A stretch of 64,000 nt of DNA from assembly GCF_006385255.1 (NCBI RefSeq), contig NZ_VFJE01000056.1:496001-560000 (forward strand). The letters run 5' to 3'. Position 1 is the stretch's first letter. Each line of letters starts with the position of its first letter. Positions 62,001 to 64,000 of the stretch are shown one piece after another. The stretch comes from Flavobacterium microcysteis. Lineage in GTDB: Bacteria > Bacteroidota > Bacteroidia > Flavobacteriales > Flavobacteriaceae. The translations under genes and the position numbers were made by a program. The notes under the pieces are model-generated. The model was not told the origin of the DNA. It did not search any database and was given only the letters and a program-made list of their open reading frames with translations.

Positions 62001-62171
62001 GTAAGGGTTTTCAAAAATTGCTGATCCATCTATAGGATTAGCTAATATTCCAGCATTAAATGCTGTAGATACATTTGTTTTAGATACGCTAATCGGTGAA
62101 GACGATTTCCCAAAAGAAAGTCCCGATATGCTTGCGAATACTAAAGCAGCTAAAAATCGTTTTTTAAACAT
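59055..62171 (-). CDS. Large repetitive T9SS cargo with choice-of-anchor D domains
   Basis: A 1038-residue surface or secreted protein. Signal peptide about 1-22. Units of about 370 residues start at Cys67, Cys441 and Cys811 (each CxGGxETFSNxG), so two full units and one partial are present. Each unit holds a jelly-roll-like part (RTWTGDNGV, LKVFVNGVQYGGDI, IEIRNSGNRTI), a choice-of-anchor D/ASH-like beta domain (FTVKNLGTAALNVSALTLS) and an Fn3-like part. The C-terminus is a T9SS type A sorting domain (IKLYPNPNNGQFQLDF, ending VSKKVAIK). Its restricted codon use suggests strong expression. Role is likely adhesin or matrix protein. Confidence 0.85.
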   Translation of the reverse strand: MFKKRFLAALVFASISGLSFGKSSSPISVSKTNVSTAFNAGILANPIDGSAIFENPYRTLALNLFDCTGGSETFSNIGTAASAYATRTWTGDNGVAWSATDARTDQELTGKAIALRTSTLKNTSTIANGVGTLSFKYKRVFSGNSTLKVFVNGTQYGGDIAVTSDVSATFSFAVNVSGNAVIEIRNSGNRTIVDDLTWSCNATVAGPEIQLADAAGTNRECGSLSVDFGSHAVNQYNDAVFTVKNLGTAALNVSALTLSNSTDFTIISPSVPFTVAPSGSGLVLVRFQGTTAGVKNSTLTVVSNDTDEASCVVNLVGTALQPCVAPAITAGDVAVSGITHSSANVAITSAAADAYLAVISTSSTLSAVPANATSYNVGDALGGGTVAYKGTNATFSLSGLIESTSYHIFIFPYNNTNCTGGPLYYTEASIDEAFSTPVAPCIGGNETFSNLGTASSTYTSRTWTGDNGVTWSATDSRNDQDLTGDAIALRTGILKNTTAVAGGIGTLNFNYKRVFTGDSTLKVFVNGVQYGGDITVSSDTTTAFSHAIDVAGPVTIEIRNSGNRTIIDDLSWNCYTVPNGPEIQLSDSELNLKECGNFTIDFGAVLPNTNKNIIFTVENLGNQDLEVSALTLSDAVNYTILSPSVPFTLVPTSAIEVEVQFNGATLGNKPATLTVVNNDANEGSCVINLKASVQENCVAPDGTAVISSSNVTDTSATVSVSAITASGYLAIMSTGGTVTAPVNGTVYNVNDTLGAGKVVYAGTNATFNVSGLIANTNYTIIVYPYNAECIGAPFYSTTPAIDEILTTGAPCVGGTETFSNLGSSSSTYANRTWTGNNSINWSASDARTDQDLNGDAIALRTGTLTNTTAITTGIGTLSFNYQRVFTGDSVLKVFVNGVQYGGDIAVTSTSTTVYSQAINVSGNATIEIRNSVNRTIIDDVAWTCYSASPRAAATSVKKNTTALNSEIKLYPNPNNGQFQLDFAGENADITVFDSLGKSILSKKVASQEVIDLGNAQKGIYIIQIKSGNTTVSKKVAIK
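59340..61975. repeat. Three tandem DNA repeats inside the T9SS cargo gene
   Basis: Units begin (coding direction) near 61973, 60851 and 59741, 1122 and 1110 bp apart; the third covers only the first part. Long near-identical stretches recur, for example around GTATTCGTAAACGGAGT, encoding FVNG. Such repeats could recombine and change the number of units. Confidence 0.7.
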
Positions 62172-62252
62172 AATTGTAAAATTTAAGATTGGAAGGAAAT
62201 AGTGTTTTTTTAAAGGATAGAAATACCTGCAGGGTTTATCGCTTTATCAATC

Positions 62253-62260
62253 CAAATTTA
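62253..62260 (-). promoter_or_regulatory. -7 element of the large T9SS cargo gene
   Basis: Minus-strand TAAATTTG matches TAnnTTTG, 81 bp before the start codon, which leaves a leader of about 75 nt that includes the palindrome CCTGCAGG (62226-62233). Confidence 0.45.
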
Positions 62261-62493
62261 ATTTTAATAATTTTTTAAGAGCAGATTTTTAGAATAAGGA
62301 TTTATTAAAAAATGGTTATTAACTATTTGGTATATAATGCTTTATATTACAAATTGGTAACAAGTAAAAGTAAGATTTTTATTATTTTTTACTTATATTT
62401 ACTAAGCGAAAATCAAAAGATTCTAGGCTGGGTCTGGCTTTGAGAACTAAAAAAGAAAGATTAGTCTCAATTTGTGAGTTTATTTTTGGTTAT

Positions 62494-62510
62494 CCTAAAT
62501 TTTACAAATC
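62494..62510 (+). promoter_or_regulatory. Shared 17-bp motif, copy 1 (candidate operator)
   Basis: CCTAAATTTTACAAATC, one mismatch from the copy upstream of copA at 63346-63362. It lies 187 bp upstream of the regulator gene and 133 bp upstream of its -7 element, far for a direct repressor site. A short inverted repeat brackets it. Confidence 0.5.
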
Positions 62511-62643
62511 GTAAATAACCGGAAAAAAGAGAAAGCTAGGTCATAAATGACAATTTGTTAGTTGTTTAGGGATAAAAACTAGGCAGATGCAGAATGCCTG
62601 TAGGAACAGTGCAATTAAAACACAGATTGACCGACTTAAATCG

Positions 62644-62651
62644 TAAATTTG
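62644..62651 (+). promoter_or_regulatory. -7 element of the HMA-AraC regulator gene
   Basis: TAAATTTG matches TAnnTTTG, 30 bp before the start codon. A TTG 14 bp upstream (62627-62629) is too close for a standard -33. Confidence 0.45.
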
Positions 62652-62681
62652 TCTTAGAAATCTATAAGATAACACTATACT

Positions 62682-63245
62682 ATGGACACACTTTTTATTA
62701 AAAATATGGTTTGCAACCGTTGTATTATGGTAGTGCAAAATGAATTGGATAAATTGGGATTAGACGTTAAAAGTATTAAGCTGGGTGAAGTAGTAGTTGG
62801 AAAGGAACTTACAGCTGAAGAAAAAAAGAAATTGGAGGAGGCTTTTACTCCACTGGGATTTGAGGTGATAGATGACAAAAAAAGCAGAATCATCGAAAAA
62901 ATAAAAAATACAATCATTGAACTTGTCCATCATCAGGACAATGGTGCCAAAACGAATCTTTCAGAAGTGCTAAGCAGCAAACTGAATCATGATTATAATT
63001 ACTTATCGAACCTGTTTTCTGAAGTAGAAGGCACAACGATTGAAAAGTACTTTATCGCTCAAAAGATAGAAAAGGTAAAAGAACTATTAGTCTATGACGA
63101 ATTATCTTTAAGCGAAATCGCTTTCCGAATGAATTATTCAAGCGTTGCTTATCTAAGCAACCAATTCAAAAAAGTAACCGGATTAACACCTAGCCATTTC
63201 AAACAAATCCGGGAAGACAAAAGAAAACCTTTGGATAAAGTATAA
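62682..63245 (+). CDS. AraC-family regulator with N-terminal HMA-like metal domain
   Basis: A 187-residue regulator. Residues 1-67 resemble a heavy-metal-associated (HMA) fold: LFIKNMVCNRCIMVV keeps the CxxC metal pair Cys11/Cys14, followed by an HMA-like LxxLGFEV ending. Residues about 90-180 are an AraC double helix-turn-helix (LSLSEIAFRMNYSSVAYLSNQFKKVTG is cut here to its first motif, LSLSEIAFRMNY, and the second, SNQFKKVTGLTPSHFK). It is followed 190 bp later by copA. Copper or another thiophilic metal bound by the CxxC probably controls DNA binding; target sites may be the shared 17-bp motifs. Confidence 0.87.
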   Translation: MDTLFIKNMVCNRCIMVVQNELDKLGLDVKSIKLGEVVVGKELTAEEKKKLEEAFTPLGFEVIDDKKSRIIEKIKNTIIELVHHQDNGAKTNLSEVLSSKLNHDYNYLSNLFSEVEGTTIEKYFIAQKIEKVKELLVYDELSLSEIAFRMNYSSVAYLSNQFKKVTGLTPSHFKQIREDKRKPLDKV

Positions 63246-63257
63246 AGCTAAGTATAT

Positions 63258-63310
63258 GCTCTGCGCCTTAGCGTCTTTGCGTGAAAATATTGCTCGCAAA
63301 GGCGCAGAGC
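63258..63310. repeat. Inverted repeat, dispersed element
   Basis: Perfect 12-bp arms GCTCTGCGCCTT (63258-63269) and AAGGCGCAGAGC (63299-63310). The loop contains CTTTGCG, which can also pair with CGCAAAG at its right end. Its GC content is well above the surroundings, and GCGCCTTAG also occurs (complementary strand) in the spacer at 23127-23460. It lies just after the regulator stop and could act as a terminator-like structure, but no T-run follows. Confidence 0.6.
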
Positions 63311-63345
63311 CGCAAAGATCTTAAAAAGAAATCAAGAGTATCTTC

Positions 63346-63362
63346 CCTAAATCTTACAAATC
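63346..63362 (+). promoter_or_regulatory. Shared 17-bp motif, copy 2, upstream of copA
   Basis: CCTAAATCTTACAAATC differs by one base from the copy at 62494-62510. It is 73 bp upstream of the copA start codon, a position suited to activation by the HMA-AraC protein encoded next door. No canonical -7 element is seen between it and copA, consistent with an activator-dependent promoter. Confidence 0.5.
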
Positions 63363-63435
63363 AATTCCATAATTCCACAATAACCTCCGATAAAATTATA
63401 CCCAATTTTGTATTGTAAATTAAAGCAAACGAAAT

Positions 63436-64000
63436 ATGGCAACAAATAGCAATAAAGAAATCATCTATCTTCCTCTAGAAGATGTTGAAAGCGAACATTG
63501 TGCATTAATAGTTGAAAAAGGATTAGCCCAGGTAAAAGGTATAGAAACCCATAAAGTAGAGCTAAACAATGGTCGTGCAGCTATTACAGTAGCTAATAAC
63601 GGAGTTGTAGGCGAAGCAGTTAAGGCAATCAAAGAATTGGGTTATGGCGTTTCAACCGTAAAACACACCTTTCCCGTATTAGGTATGACTTGTGCTTCCT
63701 GTGCAAGTAGTGCCGAGAGTATTGTGACGTTTGAAGAAGGCGTAATAAATGCTTCTGTAAACTTTGCGACAGGCAATCTTACGGTAGAATATCTGCCTAA
63801 TATGACAGATGCGTCAAAACTGCAAAAGGCAGTCCAATCTATTGGATATGATTTATTGATAGAAAGTGAAACTACACAACAGGAAACATTAGAAGCCATT
63901 CATGCCCAAAAATTCAAAAAGCTAAAGAGCAAGACCATTTGGGCTATTATATTGTCACTTCCGGTTGTAACTATAGGGATGTTTTTTATGGACATTCCTT
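63436..64000 (+). CDS. copA: Copper-exporting P1B ATPase CopA, N-terminal part (runs off the right edge)
   Basis: The first 188 codons of a heavy-metal ATPase. Two HMA domains are visible: the first (about 8-75) has only a single cysteine (ESEHCAL) where the CxxC should be, the second (about 79-145) has intact GMTCASC with Cys86 and Cys89. The first transmembrane helix begins near 170 (TIWAIILSLPVVTIGM). The catalytic motifs lie outside the window. Association with the HMA-AraC regulator and GMTCASC supports Cu(I) export. Probably a member of a copper resistance cluster that continues to the right. Confidence 0.88.
   Translation, partial: MATNSNKEIIYLPLEDVESEHCALIVEKGLAQVKGIETHKVELNNGRAAITVANNGVVGEAVKAIKELGYGVSTVKHTFPVLGMTCASCASSAESIVTFEEGVINASVNFATGNLTVEYLPNMTDASKLQKAVQSIGYDLLIESETTQQETLEAIHAQKFKKLKSKTIWAIILSLPVVTIGMFFMDIP

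Larger units (their letters stand above)
62172..62681. other. 510-bp divergent regulatory region before the HMA-AraC gene
   Basis: AT-rich region without coding potential. It holds the cargo-gene promoter (62253-62260), a 17-bp motif shared with the copA upstream region (62494-62510) flanked by the inverted repeat GGTTAT (62488-62493) / ATAACC (62515-62520), and the HMA-AraC promoter. AAATCGTAAAT occurs twice (62506-62516 and 62638-62648), the second time overlapping the -7 element. Confidence 0.55.

Noticed and set aside
63258..63310. Intrinsic terminator of the HMA-AraC gene
   Set aside because: The arms pair perfectly, but the loop is 29 nt and no T-run follows; a dispersed repeat explains it better.

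Overview
The window is about 64 kb of low-GC DNA from a gliding member of the Bacteroidota, most likely Flavobacterium or a close relative. The evidence is a complete gldK-gldL-gldM-gldN type IX secretion/gliding locus, proteins with T9SS C-terminal sorting domains (PNP-type motifs), the miaB / sigma-54 activator / lptE order, an RND-TolC fusion typical of the phylum, and many promoters with the Bacteroidota -7 element TAnnTTTG. It looks like ordinary chromosome: I see no tRNA, rRNA, transposase, integrase, phage or CRISPR array. The lptE gene at the left edge and the copA gene at the right edge are cut.

Layout. 1-3.7 kb (minus): lptE (partial), a sigma-54 activator, a GxxExxY protein, a repeat-rich spacer and miaB. 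3.8-8.9 kb (minus): a peptide-export set made of an HlyD adaptor, a C39-peptidase ABC exporter and a VKOR-thioredoxin fusion. 9.2-17.7 kb (plus): topA, a degenerate arginase-fold gene and gldKLMN, closed by a strong terminator. 17.8-25.2 kb: housekeeping and hypothetical genes (FAD oxidoreductase, DUF983, ABC-F ATPase, App1-like phosphatase, lipid kinase, GNAT/FemAB-like protein, DUF1761). 25.2-30.7 kb (minus): an HAE1-type RND drug efflux operon. 31.1-39.3 kb: a GAF protein, an HD domain fused to a Pycsar-effector-like membrane domain (DUF5706), a large lipoprotein phosphoesterase with an outer-membrane barrel, and a beta-propeller lipoprotein. 39.4-44.4 kb (plus): an LtaS/OpgB-like sulfatase-fold enzyme, a lipid kinase, a response regulator and a histidine kinase in one tight operon. 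44.5-49.1 kb: a J-domain/KTSC protein, three alpha/beta hydrolases, a VOC protein and a DUF6157 protein. 49.2-50.7 kb (minus): a T9SS cargo and a fibre-like protein. 51.0-59.0 kb (plus): heavy-metal efflux, with DUF6660, a CusA-TolC fusion, a CzcB adaptor and a Zn/Cd P-type ATPase. 59.1-62.2 kb (minus): a large repetitive T9SS cargo. 62.7-64.0 kb (plus): an HMA-AraC regulator and the start of copA.

Most notable observations: (i) tandem CTTAAG-type boxes with 11-bp period, arranged like OmpR/PhoB-family operators, upstream of the operon that encodes an OmpR-family regulator, and again upstream of the metal-efflux operon; (ii) a 17-bp motif with one mismatch shared by the upstream regions of the HMA-AraC regulator and copA; (iii) the HD-DUF5706 fusion with no cyclase beside it; (iv) an arginase-fold gene that has lost its metal ligands, between topA and gldK; (v) a signal-peptidase-like site at the junction of the RND-TolC fusion; (vi) two hairpins, one with a UUCG loop, in a spacer where no plus-strand gene precedes them. 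Protein functions come from reading motifs by eye; no database search was made.
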